Shown: positions 20,578-32,985 of the stretch, piece by piece
Position numbering within the stretch: position 1 is the first letter of the stretch
How the letters are laid out: each line of letters starts with the position of its first letter
Origin: Kryptolebias marmoratus
Lineage: Eukaryota; Chordata; Actinopteri; Cyprinodontiformes; Rivulidae
Direction of reading: 5' to 3'
Length of the DNA stretch: 64,000 bases
Assembly (NCBI RefSeq): GCF_001649575.2
Contig: NC_051438.1
Coordinates: forward strand, 25,109,522-25,173,521
Notes under the pieces: generated by a model
Databases searched by the model: none
Told to the model about the DNA's origin: nothing
Seen by the model: only the letters and a program-made list of their open reading frames with translations
Program-made: the position numbers and the translations under genes

Positions 20578-23119
20578 AGGTTAACATTTTAAAGTTAAAA
20601 AGTAGACTGTGTATTTAAAAATTGAAGGTTTCTTTTTTTTAGGGTTTTAAGTGAGAAAATTAATTTTCTGCTTTTAACACCGACAGCAAACCTAATAATT
20701 ATCCAATGCCTTTTTTATATGATAAAGACACTATATCACTGGAATTATTAGCGATTTTATTTTTTTATCAGCCAAAATCACACTTTAAAATAGTTTCTCT
20801 GCTGTTCATTGTCATGTTTCTATAACCTCTGCAGTTTGTCACTTCTCCTTGTTTACTCTGTTTTTATCTGGAGACAAATCCATACAGAATGCTGTCAGGC
20901 TTTTCAAATTCAACAGTGAAGGGAGGAATTAATCTTTAGTTGAGGAGAGTAGACCGGCAGGCTACAAAGCAACAGAGCCACTAGGGGTGTGGAGGAGGCC
21001 AAATGAACTTGTGGTCGTAGATCCACACAAATGACTGTGCCAGAGGGACAACAATTCTTCTCTGCAGGAGCTTCTGGTAGATGATCATTAGTGCGCTGTG
21101 TTTGATTGATATGGCACATTTCCAATGGCAGGTGGACGTCTCATCCCAACATGGCAGTTCCCAGTGATTAATCTCATTTTAAGATGCATCTGGAGGAGTT
21201 GTCTCTATCTCGATGGGATGGAGAAAATTGCAATGCATAATATTGCAGCACAGCCGTATGCATTTAAGTCATGCTAAAGCGGAATGTCTTAGTTTCACAT
21301 AATTCAACTCAACTTCCTAGACCAGATAAATAATGCAACCTACCACTGTGGTACAGACGTTTCCAGTGTACAGACATGCAGGTGCAAACAACATGGGGAA
21401 TGATTAATCACAGTCTTCAAACTTGAGGCTGACTGCAGCTTTGCTTCCAACACTGGCAGTGGATTGATTAAAGCTCTTGATGAACCCTGTTGAAATCAAA
21501 CCTCCAGGAGTTTGTGGCTGAGGAGGTAAAACAGTGACGGCAATGTGTGCTAACTGTTTGTTATTGTCGGTAGAGTTGTGCTGATAAAGAGTTTGGTTGG
21601 TCAGCAGAACAAGTAACCTTGATAAATGAAGGTAAAAACAACATCTTGGGATTATGTGCCCAAGGTTAATGCTTCTGGAGAAACTATTTCTGTCTTAAGA
21701 AGATTATTGCAATTATAGAAGGTTCTAGAGGATGTAACTATACGAGTGAAATTAAATGTTTTTGCTGTGGTTCTCATAATGGTGGAACCACATAGAGAGG
21801 AGAAAAAAAGTCAATATAAAAAAAGCAGTGTATGCTCATTTCACACAGTCTAAAACGATTGGACTTGTTCTGAAGTCTTATTCAGTGGGGTTTAGTCAAA
21901 CGGCTCCAAAGCTGTAGTTCAGAGCTAAACATGGATTCTTTCAGTGAGTTAATGCCTTTTTTAGAAAATGAAACACAGCCTGGGACCCTTATTGTCAGCT
22001 GCAGCTATTTAATTGAAACAGAAAAAGGAGTTTTACATTTGCTCTCTTACTTTAAAGACTTTGCAAAAATTGCAAAACTTTCAGTGGAGATTTGATGTAA
22101 AATTATGTTTTTCTCTTTTATTACTAGGACTACTGATGGTTTATTTCACAATAATAGTACAACTCTATCCTGAAAATCAAAGTAGCACATGTTGATCACC
22201 AGTTTCAATAAATTACATGTTTAGGAATCAAGATTACCTGAATTATCATATTCAGCTGCAGGCGTGAGACAATTTTGTCACTCAAAAAAAGCATGTTTCA
22301 CATCTAAAGGACAGAAGCTTAAATTTACTTAAAGTTCTTAGACTATAATGTTTTAGAAAATTAAAAAAAGAGACCAATTCAAACAGATAGTTTACTTTTC
22401 ATGTGTGTATTCAACTCATTCTTTTTTGAATAATACTAAAAATGGAGTCACCATTTTTATAAGACTGGACTTGAGGAAGACATTTTATATTTCAAAAATG
22501 CTCTATGACAGAACCAGTTTTCAGAGAAAAAGATGACATTTTATATTTTTAGATATGGCAGATACAGTATGGGAGATCATTAATATTTTTTAACCTAAAG
22601 TGCTTATTGAAAACTTATGTGGAATGCAGAATTGCAGTTTTTTACACTATGATCATTATTAGCTGCAAAAAATACAGTTTTATTTTATATATATATCAAT
22701 AAAATCTTCTTAAGCTGTTTTTTATGGATAATCAAAATATATATATATTTATTTGACTCTAAATTTCCTCAGTGTTTTGGACAGAGTGTTACTTAAACAT
22801 TGACATCACAGAGACAGAAACTATGCATACACACCAGTCAATCTAACCTGCATGTTTTCACACTGTACCCTTTAAAATTAGTTTTATTTACTTTTACTAC
22901 TTCTCACTCACTTCTGTTTACCATGTGTTATGAAAATCATCTGACAAGACATGACACAAACTAACTAGACAAAACTTACAAGCTAGATTGTAACTTACTT
23001 TTTCAATTGTTGCCATTAGCTTGTGCAATGGTATAAGTTCAATTTAAAGCCACAATTTAAAATGTTCATCATTTACAAAAAAAAGTGTGATGCTGAAAAT
23101 AATCTTTATAATTTTGTGA
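20578..23119. other. Non-genic stretch with possible conserved non-coding DNA
   Basis: No gene is seen. The segment about 21125-21650 is non-repetitive and richer in G and C than its surroundings, with words such as ATGCATTTAAGTCATGC and GCAGTGGATTGATTAAAGC. It may be conserved regulatory DNA (inference). Around 22680-22752 there are short TA runs. Confidence 0.5.
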
Positions 23120-23159
23120 AATAAAATACAGCATAAAATCATTCTTTATTTTAATTAAA

Positions 23160-23870
23160 GGCAGCAGCATACAGGATGGTCTTCAATCTTATTTTAAAAA
23201 AACTCCCAGCAGTCTGGCAGTTTTCTGGGAGTTTGTTCCAAATATTTAGTGCATAAAAACTGAATACAGCTTCTACATGTTTGGTTCTGACTTTTTAGGG
23301 ACAGACAGTTGATTTAAGCCAGAAGATCAGAGATGTAATTTGGACCCAGACTGTTTAGTAACTTTGCATACTGGTAACAAGATTTTAAAATCAATTCTCT
23401 AAGCAACAGGAAGCCAGAGCAAAGACCTCAGACCTGGACTGATGTAATCAACTCTCTTGGTTTTTATGAGGACTTCAGCAGCAGCATTCTGGATCAGCTG
23501 CAGCTCTCTGATGGATTCTTTAAGGAAGACCATTAAATACTCAAATAAAGATAAATCTATGGATGAGGTTTTTTTTAGTCCTGCTGAGACATCAGTCCTT
23601 TAATTCTAGATATTTTCTTCATGTGATAGAAGGCTGTCTTTATAACTTTTTAACTGTCTTAATGTATACAGACTGCATGTGTGCGATTTTAGTCTTCCCT
23701 CTTTAGCTCTACCTCTAAACTACTATTTCAGTTTTATCTTTATTGAGCTAAAGACAGTTCTGGCACATCCAGTGGTTGATTGGTTCAGTATATTCATTCA
23801 GTGCTTGTATTGGACTGTAGTCCCCAGGTGAGAGAGCAATGTAGGTTCATCATCTGCATATATGGTCCTT
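23160..23870 (-). pseudogene. L2-type LINE reverse transcriptase, C-terminal half
   Basis: The minus strand encodes TIYADDEPTL (catalytic YADD, 23849-23860). After a frameshift follow SPGDYSPIQAL and HWMCQNCL, then LNKDKTEIVV, AFYHMKKISRIKGLMSQQD, LQLIQNAAAEVLIKTKRVDYISPGL and LLWLPVA. This is the standard order for an L2-like RT after its catalytic box. Stops follow QNC and SQQD. The RT fingers and the endonuclease are missing upstream, where ORF1 sequence abuts instead. The segment between about 23565 and 23640 is shortened compared with related copies. Confidence 0.76.
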
Positions 23871-23884
23871 GGAGATAGCTGGCA

Positions 23885-24210
23885 TGTTGTTTTGACTTGA
23901 TCCCTGACACTTGTGCTTCTTGTCTCCTGTCTTTGGCTGTGAGAACAGATGAGCGACGTAGGTTGTAAAGTAGGTTAGAGCTAAAAAGGCTTACTCCTCT
24001 ATGGTTCAGACAAATCCCATACGCCTTAAAACGGTGTCTGTGGTCCCAAAAATAGTTAAAATTTTGAATGAAATGGGCAGAGTGAAGTCCACATGCAGAC
24101 AAGAGCCTTGTGATCACCCTGAGGGGCCTTCTGAATCACTCTGCTTGACCTCTGACTGGTGGCAGCAGGAGTTCATCATAGCCAGCAGATCCGTGAAGTC
24201 CTATTTCAGT
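23885..24210 (-). pseudogene. LINE ORF1 SGNH-hydrolase-like domain, decayed
   Basis: The minus strand encodes LLSACGLHSAHFIQNFNYFWDHRHRFKAYGICLNHRGVSLFSSNLLY, read in pieces. It corresponds to the C-terminal block of the GDSL/SGNH esterase found in ORF1 of some L2/CR1 LINEs, where a D-G-x-H-x-N-x-x-G motif supplies the catalytic Asp and His. Here those positions read Y-G-I-C, so both catalytic residues are lost. The preceding stretch keeps LLPPVRGQAE, the trace of the usual SGPLPPVRR turn, in a different frame. In intact LINEs the esterase's role is not settled. Confidence 0.68.
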
Positions 24211-24798
24211 ACCTTGGACTGTTTTTTGTTTTTTTTTTACCACATACTTGACCCACTGTGCAGAACCAGTTTTATTTACATCTGGGTGTGACATGAGAAT
24301 ATCCTGGATTATTTCTACCATGTCAGGGACCATATCCTTTGGAAACCACAGGACCTCTGTCTTGTTGCTCCACATTTTTCCAATATATTTAATAGCAGAA
24401 TTACTGATAATCAAAGTTTGAGCCCCAAATGTGTTTTCTTGTGGCTGTCTGCTTTCAGAACTACTTGTCCTTATCCTGCTGTATGAAGACTTGCGGTTCT
24501 CTGTGAGATCAGACTGAAATCCAGTGTCCTTTATCAGTGGGGCAAATCTGTTCACCAGTTTCTCACTGTGTTGTGGTGTTTTGGCATCATTCTCCCTTTT
24601 ACTGGTGTGGGGGTGGAAGAGGCCTCAAGCCTAGATGCTAAAGCAGGCCAGCCGGTCGCATTGTTTATCTGAAGGTGCTGTGGTCTGCCTGAAAGTCTTC
24701 CTCTTTGTTCCCAGAGATAATGATTTATCCTTCAGCTTTACACCAAGAGAATTCCAAGGAGGATTGCTAGTTGATTTACTGCTTTTTGTGCAGCCCTC

Positions 24799-25017
24799 CT
24801 ACTTTCCGGTGGGCACATTGGTGCTAATTAGCTTTCCATTAGCTTGTTCCCGCTTATTGCTTTGCATCATTGGCAGAGTGGTTTTGTTTTCACATAATCT
24901 ATTTACCTCTATGTTCACTTCAAGCTGGTGAATCTTTATTTCTAGTACTGTAATCTTTTGCGGAGGTTTGTAGTAGTCATCTGTGGAAAGGGGAGGCATC
25001 GCCCTGCTAATTAGCAA
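24799..25017 (-). pseudogene. LINE ORF1 N-terminal coiled-coil fragment
   Basis: This 72-residue minus-strand frame contains ITVLEIKIHQLEVNIEVNRLCENK, a heptad-like leucine/isoleucine pattern that fits the coiled-coil part of LINE ORF1 proteins. It lies upstream of the decayed esterase block on the same strand, with the expected order and spacing. The region between (24200-24790) is broken into several frames. It could in principle be an unrelated short frame, but its position in the element argues for ORF1. Confidence 0.55.
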
Positions 25018-25060
25018 CAGCGTGCTGTTAGCTGAACATGGAGACTGTCCACTATCACAG

Positions 25061-25322
25061 TAGCAAAAATTGATAAAAAAGATAACACTATGTGGCAGAA
25101 ACCTCTAGTACTTTCCATAGAATAAAGTATTCAGGGGATATTTTCTGTAGTCTTTAACAAGAAAAAAGCAAACAAAGCAGAGGAGAAAGCAAAAGAGAGT
25201 CTGCCTGATAAGAGCTTCAGAGCAATTCCCAAAAACGTGAAATTAAACAAAATCACTCACACAAGACTATAAAAACAAAAGAAGGTAAAGTAGTTTTTTT
25301 TACACTTTTAGAAATACATACA
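25061..25322. other. Non-genic stretch
   Basis: Purine-rich AT-rich sequence with no recognisable gene. Confidence 0.55.
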
Positions 25323-25325
25323 GAA

Positions 25326-25326
25326 T

Positions 25327-25370
<44 letters not shown>
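25326..25370. repeat. (AC)n(AT)n microsatellite
   Basis: About 17 bp of AC dinucleotides followed by about 28 bp of AT. Confidence 0.95.
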
Positions 25371-25375
<5 letters not shown>

Positions 25376-28300
25376 CTGATGTGCAAATCTAACTCAGACA
25401 CTGCTTTAATGTCAAGTGTTTTCCAAGTGCAACACGTTCTAAATAAAAATAAAATACATTCTTTTTTCTCCTTGTGACCTACAAGTCATGCTGTCTTGAA
25501 GAAAACTGCAGAATTATATATAATTATTGACCAGAAGCATACATTTTTTAAAACATGGTGCTCCCTTTTTCACTTATTTTACTTCACACCTGCATTGCAA
25601 TGGATGCACCAGAAGGCATAGCTTTAAAATTCAAGTCAAAGATACAACTCAAAATCAATGACCTTGCTATGGACTTTTACCTAAATAGGTTATGTTCTCC
25701 ACATTGTGAGAATACACTATATATTGTATGGAAGGACAGAAAAGGTTCAAATCAGAATTTGCTGAATAATTTTAGGACAAAAAATGTAAATACTGACCAT
25801 GAATTTCAAGAATAATGCATAGGGTACTAAAAAGACTTTATGACCCTGAAGAGTCTAAAACTTATGCACCACCTTAAGAACTGTGTGAAACTGCTTTGTC
25901 TTCAGTCAGTAAATATAAACACTACCTTCCAAAGTCCCTGAACTGCAGTAGGAAAAATTATTTTAAGCACTTTTTAAAATTGTGAATTTTTCATTATTAA
26001 ATTGGACACAGCCAAAAGCCCAGGTAATTGTTCTTCTAAAAATAAATACATTATATAGGCATGACCAGAAACAATACACTTTCCATATATTGAACCAACA
26101 AAAACCACAGACTTATTATTTTTATTGTTACTTTGGCTCAGTGCATTCATCCTTTAATGGTTGTTGTTGATATAATTTTGCTAAATCAGAATAATTGTAG
26201 TTGTATCTTAAAAGTTAAAAATCAGCTTACCACTAGCAACCCACATGTGATTTCAACAAACAGTATTACATCATTGATATTATCCAAGATTAGGATATTC
26301 AAGTTACCTAAAAGAACGAAGAAGATCTTGATGCAAATTTTGTTCACAAGCTACATACTAAGATGTATAAAGAAGTTACAGTAAAACTATTCCCTATTCC
26401 ACTACCCCTCTATACAGAATTGTCAATAGGAGCAAAGCTACATACTGTGGAAAGTAGAGGGTTTATCTTTCAAAACTCTTTCTAGAGAGGCACTCGTTAT
26501 TGATCAATTGAAACGGAGTAGCAAGGATCCTCTCAATTGATCAGCTGCTAAGAATGGATTTAATAATATAAGACTAACTGGATCATGAACTTTAGAGTGA
26601 GTCAGCTAACATCAAGTCATGTACTCGCTTTCTATCAGTCAAGAGATTGGATATACAATACCATAATCACTGACTTCAAATGCTTTGGGTAGGGATTTGC
26701 TGTCACTGAAATTAGTTTTATATTGATGATTGATGCTTCCTAACATGTTTCAGAGGTTTGTTGACACAAGAATGGTTACTTTGTGAAAAAAACATACATG
26801 TTAAATATTTCTGTAACTTATCAAAAAATATTTTGTGTTTTATTTAAATAACAATTTAAAGATTCAGAGGCAGAAGATGTGTATAGTCAGTCATAAATAT
26901 GACCTCAGAAAACAAATCTTACAACTTGTAAATATTTTTTGTACCTAATAGTGATATTTAATTGTAGAAGATTGCTTATTGTAAATGTAAAGCAGATCAA
27001 GAACAACAACAGCTTTTTTTTTTTTATTAAAAAAAAGCTCATTTTCACCATTTTTAGAAATGATAACAACATATGATTCACCCCCTCTTTTGTTTTGCTC
27101 CTGAACATTTTCCTATGCCACTTGATGGAACACAATCCTAAAGCAGAGACATTAAATTTGAAAATGCAAAGGTGAAGTTTTGTGTTTCATTGAATTTTGT
27201 AGCCTTTTTGTTGCAGACTTTAAAGTTCTGCCTCTACTTCATTCTCTTGAGTGGACTTGTTTTCCAGATTTATTTTTCAAATGCTTCATTACAAATCTCT
27301 GCTGCTTTGTAGTCACAGGGAAGGATTTGCATTTGTATATATGTCATTATGGATTAAAGTGCACCGGTACTCAAGATGGTTAAATCTTCTTGATAGCCTT
27401 TTGCAGGCAAGCTGGAGTTTCAATTAGTCTTTCAAGCAATCCTATGAGCAGTTCCTATTTTCTTGGTTTACTAGACTTCGACCTAACATACATCATTCCT
27501 GTTAATTGCAACTTCTTAATTAAATTACAGGCTGAGGAAACAGCCACCTGAGACAACATGGATGACTTCCTCTAGTCTTATGCTTTGTGGGCATTAATTA
27601 TTTTAATTTTCACAAACTGCAGCAGCTGCTTATAGAATCCCCTGACTGCTGAATTTCAAGACAAGATTTGAGTCAACAGTATTGATAAAAGCTTGAAATT
27701 TGTGTCATTTCATATGTTGAGAGATTGGTAAATGATATGAGAGCAAGATTCTTATTTACTTGTAAAAAAAAACATTTATTTTACTACACTTTCACTTCTT
27801 TACAGTATAATTTTTTGAAAAAAAGGTTATGTAAATGCTTTTTATTGGTTTTCCAGTCCAAGTGCAAGTCTCATGTGCTTAGACACAAAACCATACTATG
27901 CAAAAATAGCAAATTTGAAGTTACTTTGCAAGGGGTATTTTTTTCCCCTTTCTGGCCTTCGTCTTTCAGTTTCCTCTTGTGCATCGTCTATCTTTTCACG
28001 GTAGATTGAGCTTTTCAGGCATTGTCAGGCTTGTTTAAATTTTTAACAAGAGGGAGGAAAACAAAGAGTCTAAGGTGAAAGGATAGGCCCTCATCTGAAA
28101 CCAGAGATACATTTCCCATGAAATTTTGTGCAGTGACGTGGAATAGTACCTGTCTTTTGTGTTTTCTGATGCTATTGCCCCCTTTTAACCATTTGGTAAA
28201 GACTATTCAGGCTTCAGATTATACTGTCTGGGTTGACCTACCAAGAATAACTATGCACAAGTCTTTTTATCTTTTCTTTTTTTATTTTTTGACTTTTCTC

Positions 28301-29594
28301 CAAGCAGCTTTTTCCCATTGAAGTTTGAGAAGTATTTTCTCTCAGCTGTAACTTGATGCAGGCTGCTTTATAAGATTACTTTGCTTAAGCTCATGAGTAA
28401 TAAATTATTGGAATCAGTAGCAATTTTCTGTTACACCCAACAGATGCTTCACTTGATTGAAATGTAATTGGGTAAAATTATTGGTGAAAAATGCTGATCA
28501 TGGACAGCCCAGCAGAGACACTGCCATGTTGTCTTCAGCAAGGACTCGTGTGATTTTGTGACAGGTGTGAAGGTAACTGAACAGGAGCAGACACAAGATA
28601 GTAAAAGCCAGAAAACAACATGAACAACAGCAGAAAAAAAAGACATGTAAGAAATGAGTTTAGCTGGCTACTAGTCACGTAATGTTTTGATTTTGGAAAG
28701 GTCTTGGTGTGTAGTTAAATATCAGACCAAACCATGTGATAAAGATGATGTTTTGGTGTGAGATGGAGGTTTATGTGTCTAACAGAAAGTTTATGCTGAC
28801 ATTAAGGCCAAAGTAGTTGTAAAGAAGTACTAATTTTGGCTTTTGTTTCTTTTCTTTTTTCATAAAAAATGATTTGTTTAACTTTTATGTTTTATATCAT
28901 TTATAACATCTGTGTCTTATTAGTTTTTTGTTTTTTGTTTTCTACAAAATTTAACACCATGAAAAACACATCGTCAGGAGTCTTAATTCATTATATTATA
29001 TAAGGGCTGTACTAATGTGTATACTGAAAGAAATGAAATAAAAACTCTGAATGTTCATAGATTGTGCAGAAAGTTGGCATTCAATTAGGTTATTTTCTAG
29101 GAAAGAGGTGCGTTGAGGTTTCCTCTTATTTGGTGCAGATTTGCAAAAGCTTTCAGAGCGTTTCACTGCAAACCATTAACAACCCATTAATTCATTCAAA
29201 CCCATTTATGTCAGTGTTTGATAAAAAAGTTACAGTGGAATCACCAAAGTTATGTCAGGACATGACAGAAAGCAAGGCTTAAAACCCAAGCTAATGATGA
29301 ATGTTAGGTGTTTTATTCTAAAATAATAATAAAAAATGGTTCAGGCTCATAATCTCACTGGTTTTAAAATTTTCATGTTAGAAACCGGCAAGGTAAACCA
29401 AAATCAAAATTAGTAAACACCTCAGTGTGGCTCACTGAGCAAAACTGGCATTTTCTCATGAAGACACTTCATAGTATGGGTGATTTCTTTCCTAAATACA
29501 TTTGAAATTCATTTTATCAGTTTCTGTTAAATTACCAATAACTTGTACAAATATTTTCTCAGTGTTACACATAAATTATTGGTTGTTTGAGTTC
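25371..29594. other. Non-genic AT-rich stretch
   Basis: No gene is seen. A small inverted repeat, TGATCAATTGA, lies at 26501-26511 with its complement at 26533-26543. The part about 27380-27700 is non-repetitive with several ATTA/TAAT words and may be conserved non-coding DNA. Open frames here (up to 94 codons) have no recognisable motif. Confidence 0.55.
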
Positions 29595-29666
29595 TGATTC
29601 TTTATTTTCCTTCTGTGTTGGGAATTTTGATATCCAAACTTCACTTTACAGTCATCTTTCTTTTTT
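29595..29666 (+). repeat. 72-bp direct repeat, copy 1
   Basis: Begins TGATTCTTTATTTTCC and ends CATCTTTCTTTTTT. It is identical to 30606-30677 except for two C/T differences. Flanking sequences are not alike. Confidence 0.92.
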
Positions 29667-30605
29667 AATTATTTTTTTATTATTATTTTATTATTATTTT
29701 ATTTTTTTATTATTATAGGCTACATGGCAAATGTCATGTTGGACTAACCTCATTAACAAGATTTCCACTTGAAAAGCTGCACTGGTGACAAATACTACTT
29801 TGGCTTATTTGTTACATTTGTCTGGGGATCCGCAGGTGCAATAAAGTATGAATTGGTCATCCATGACCAGTAATAATGTCCCACCCATTAGACTGTGCTG
29901 TTGGGAAATAACACAAGAAGAAAAAAAGAAGGTCTATGAAATCCTTGGAATTACTAGAGCTCACTTGTCACAATCCAATTACTTTATGTATGTTTGCAGA
30001 GGATCTCCATTCTTCATCTCAGTTCCAATTCATTTCCCAAGCTGAACGTCTTATTAGTTTCACCACACGTTGTGTAACCTGCCTCTGAATATCACTTTAC
30101 CAGTACAAACCTAAAATTGAAAGAAAAGAATAAATAAATCCGAAAGCATAATAGAATGTCAACATTTTGATGCCTGACATGACATATGCTCCACAGTTCA
30201 TGAATACAGCACTGTTGTATTCAGTGGTTTGCTTCTAGAATATTGGATTTTCCAAAGGGAGGCAGCATCCATATTCAGTTGTTTGGTCGTGTGTAGAAAA
30301 TAAATACTGATCCTTATTGCGCATCTTGAACTGACCCCCTCTCCTTTTGTTGAATTAATTAATCAAGCCCTTCTTGAGGGTTTGTGTGTCAACACTCAGT
30401 GATTTACAGCTGTTCCACAATTTAGGAAAATTGCTGGTAGAAAAAGGGCTCTCAGCAGGTTCAGAACCTTGCATGAAGTTGTACCAGAATAACAAAGCTC
30501 GATCATATTGTGTTTAAAATAAGAAAGATGTACAACATTCACTCACCCAAGGCACAACAAAACTTTAATGACTGCAGGGGGTTGAAAAGGCTGATCAAGC
30601 TATAT
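29667..30605. other. Unique DNA between the 72-bp direct repeats
   Basis: Starts with an ATT/TTTTA-rich run (29667-29716). No gene is seen. The part about 30330-30560 is non-repetitive. Confidence 0.55.
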
Positions 30606-30677
30606 TGATTCTTTATTTTCCTTCTGTGTTGGGAATTTTGATATCTAAACCTCACTTTACAGTCATCTTTCTTTTTT
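30606..30677 (+). repeat. 72-bp direct repeat, copy 2
   Basis: Matches 29595-29666 at 70 of 72 positions, in the same orientation, about 1.0 kb downstream. Similarity stops abruptly on both sides. Confidence 0.92.
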
Positions 30678-31157
30678 CTTTTTTTTCAGAAGGATCCACT
30701 CAGTCCTCTTTCGGTGTCTTGGAGCTCCCAGAGTCTCAGGATTCACTTACTGATTCACAATTCACTTGTCACAATTTCTGAGCACATCATACATTGCATT
30801 TTATTGTGAATTGTTTTTGAAACACTCTGGGGGTTTTATCTCACTTGCAAATTTAGCATGTTTTTTTTTTTTTTTTTCTGTTTCTTGTACAATAATAAAA
30901 TACACTGAAATCTAAAAGTAAAATAAGAAATAAAGGAGCACTGATCTCCCGCTGTGGTTTTATTCTTTTATGTGGTCTTACCTTGTTTATTAGTTCCGTA
31001 TCACATAGTTTTCAGAGAAAAATAACTGTTACTGAGCAAAAATAAATTACCTAAACTGCATGTGGGAAATATATCTCACTACACCGTGCTGGCACTTAAA
31101 TTAAGGATTGAAATTGTGAATGACTGTAACCAATGGACCTAACTTTCCTGGCACTGG

Positions 31158-31192
<35 letters not shown>

Positions 31193-32935
31193 AGGCATAC
31201 TTGTTTTCCTCCAAATCACACTTACAGTAAATCCACTCAGCTACTGTAGCTGTCAATGTCAGACAGCCAGTTACATGGCTGTTCACCTTCAGGGGTCCCT
31301 GGAAGATTGGCTTCTCTTGAGCTAACTGATACAGTCTATTGCGATTTGGTTTTGGCTAATTAGTTTGGCTACAATACCAGTTGCAGTCCTTATCAACCTC
31401 ATGTCTTCTACTTTCTGTCCATTTTTTTCTTTTTTTAATCTAGAGCTCAGTGAGATAGCTCAGTCATAATGATAGGACATTCATACAAATAGGTTTCATT
31501 TTGTATGTGCTTGACAAGCAATGCCAGGCATATAATCATGTAGTTATCATGTCTGTCTATATTTCCAGAGGGATGTGCAAAAAGAAATCAATTGGGAGAC
31601 CCGATTTCCATTACATTTAGTCAGTCAGAATCTGTACTATTGCATTCAAAAAAACTCCTTTATATGCTCATATTGACTGGATAATGTTAGTAGTAGCTGC
31701 ACTACAGAGAGCAGTCTCAAAGCAATCTTTGAAACTGTCACAAAAAAATGTTTACCACTGTGAGAAAGTGCGTAGACGCTGACAATCACGGTTAGTAGTG
31801 GTTGAACAATCTTTAAAAAAAAAAACAGGAAAGTAGAACGAATCTTGATCATTTTGATCTAACGTTTCTAATATGAGCCAAAATTTCTCCTCTGCATCAT
31901 TCAACAGTTCAGTCATGACAGAAAAGTCTACAAGCCAAGGCTTTTTTATCAAAAATAGTAAACAAGTTTCCAGCTATCTGCAGTCTTTTCCTCTGTCAGT
32001 GTATAGCATCCAGACTGTCTATTAAAACCCTAACTTCCTGGTGGATCATCTCAGATTTCTTCCTGCTGCACGGGACTAGAGTTGAGCACAACACAACGTC
32101 CATTTCTAGTCTATGCAAGAAAGTACTATTTATGACCATGATGCTTCTTTAGGCAAGATTTCCCAATGGCCGGTTCCTCCGACAGGTTATCAAACTAAAG
32201 ACTAGATGACTGATGCTCTTTCACTGACTGGCAAATTCAATTTATGGCTGAATCACTCAAGAATAATATATTTACCCATTGGGTCTATGTCTACCCAATT
32301 CTTTCATCACAGTTAATGTTGAGGTAGAAAGAGGCAGGTGAATCAAGAAAAATAAACTTTTGTTGAAAAAATAAAAGAACCATTGTTGCAGGTGTTTCAA
32401 ATAAAAAAATGCATCCGACAATGACAGAATCTGATTTGACATGAAAGAATTCAATCAAAACACACAATAGCATCAATATGACTCAAGGAAAAATATACTT
32501 CAAAGCCAGCTTTTTATTATGTGGTTAAACAAAAACTAAATAAATAAATATAAGCTGTACTACAATATATGACATTTCTTTGTAAAGCTGAGTGTTTGTT
32601 GTTTTTGTTCCTTCTTCTTGCTTGTATTAGAGGCATTATTTGGCAATTATTTGGCAAAAAATCCACCAGTCACCTTGAGACTTCATTCATGTTTCACTTT
32701 TTTCAACAGAAGTTGATTGCTGAATAGCAAGCTGTGCTATACAAAACATAAATAAATGAAAAATAATAAAAACCCTTCAGTTATTATTTTTCTAATTAAA
32801 ATTAAGTTGTTATAAATCTTATGTTTATGACATGAAAGCTGAACAGACAGCTTGTAAACATTGAACTTGATCCTAAAAAGTTAATTTAGTTCTGACACTG
32901 TTATAGTATGCTTAAATTATAATATACCACAATAT

Positions 32936-32940
<5 letters not shown>
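30678..32940. other. Non-genic AT-rich stretch
   Basis: No gene is seen. It includes a 17-bp T-run (30861-30877) and a 30-bp pure A-run (31161-31190). No retrocopy body is recognised in front of the A-run. Confidence 0.6.

Positions 32941-32984
<44 letters not shown>
32941..32984. repeat. (TA)n microsatellite
   Basis: Forty-four bases of uninterrupted TA. Confidence 0.97.

Positions 32985-32985
<1 letters not shown>

Larger units (their letters stand above)
23120..25060 (-). mobile_element. L2-type LINE with large internal deletion
   Basis: On the minus strand this reads: a coiled-coil part of ORF1 (about 25017-24800), a degraded middle, an SGNH-esterase-like ORF1 end (about 24200-23890), then with no intervening endonuclease or RT fingers the RT palm motif YADD (23849-23860), the RT C-terminal part (to about 23200), and a 3' end with an AATAAA word (complement near 23143-23149). 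The joint near 23865-23885 therefore marks a deletion of most of ORF2. Confidence 0.78.
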
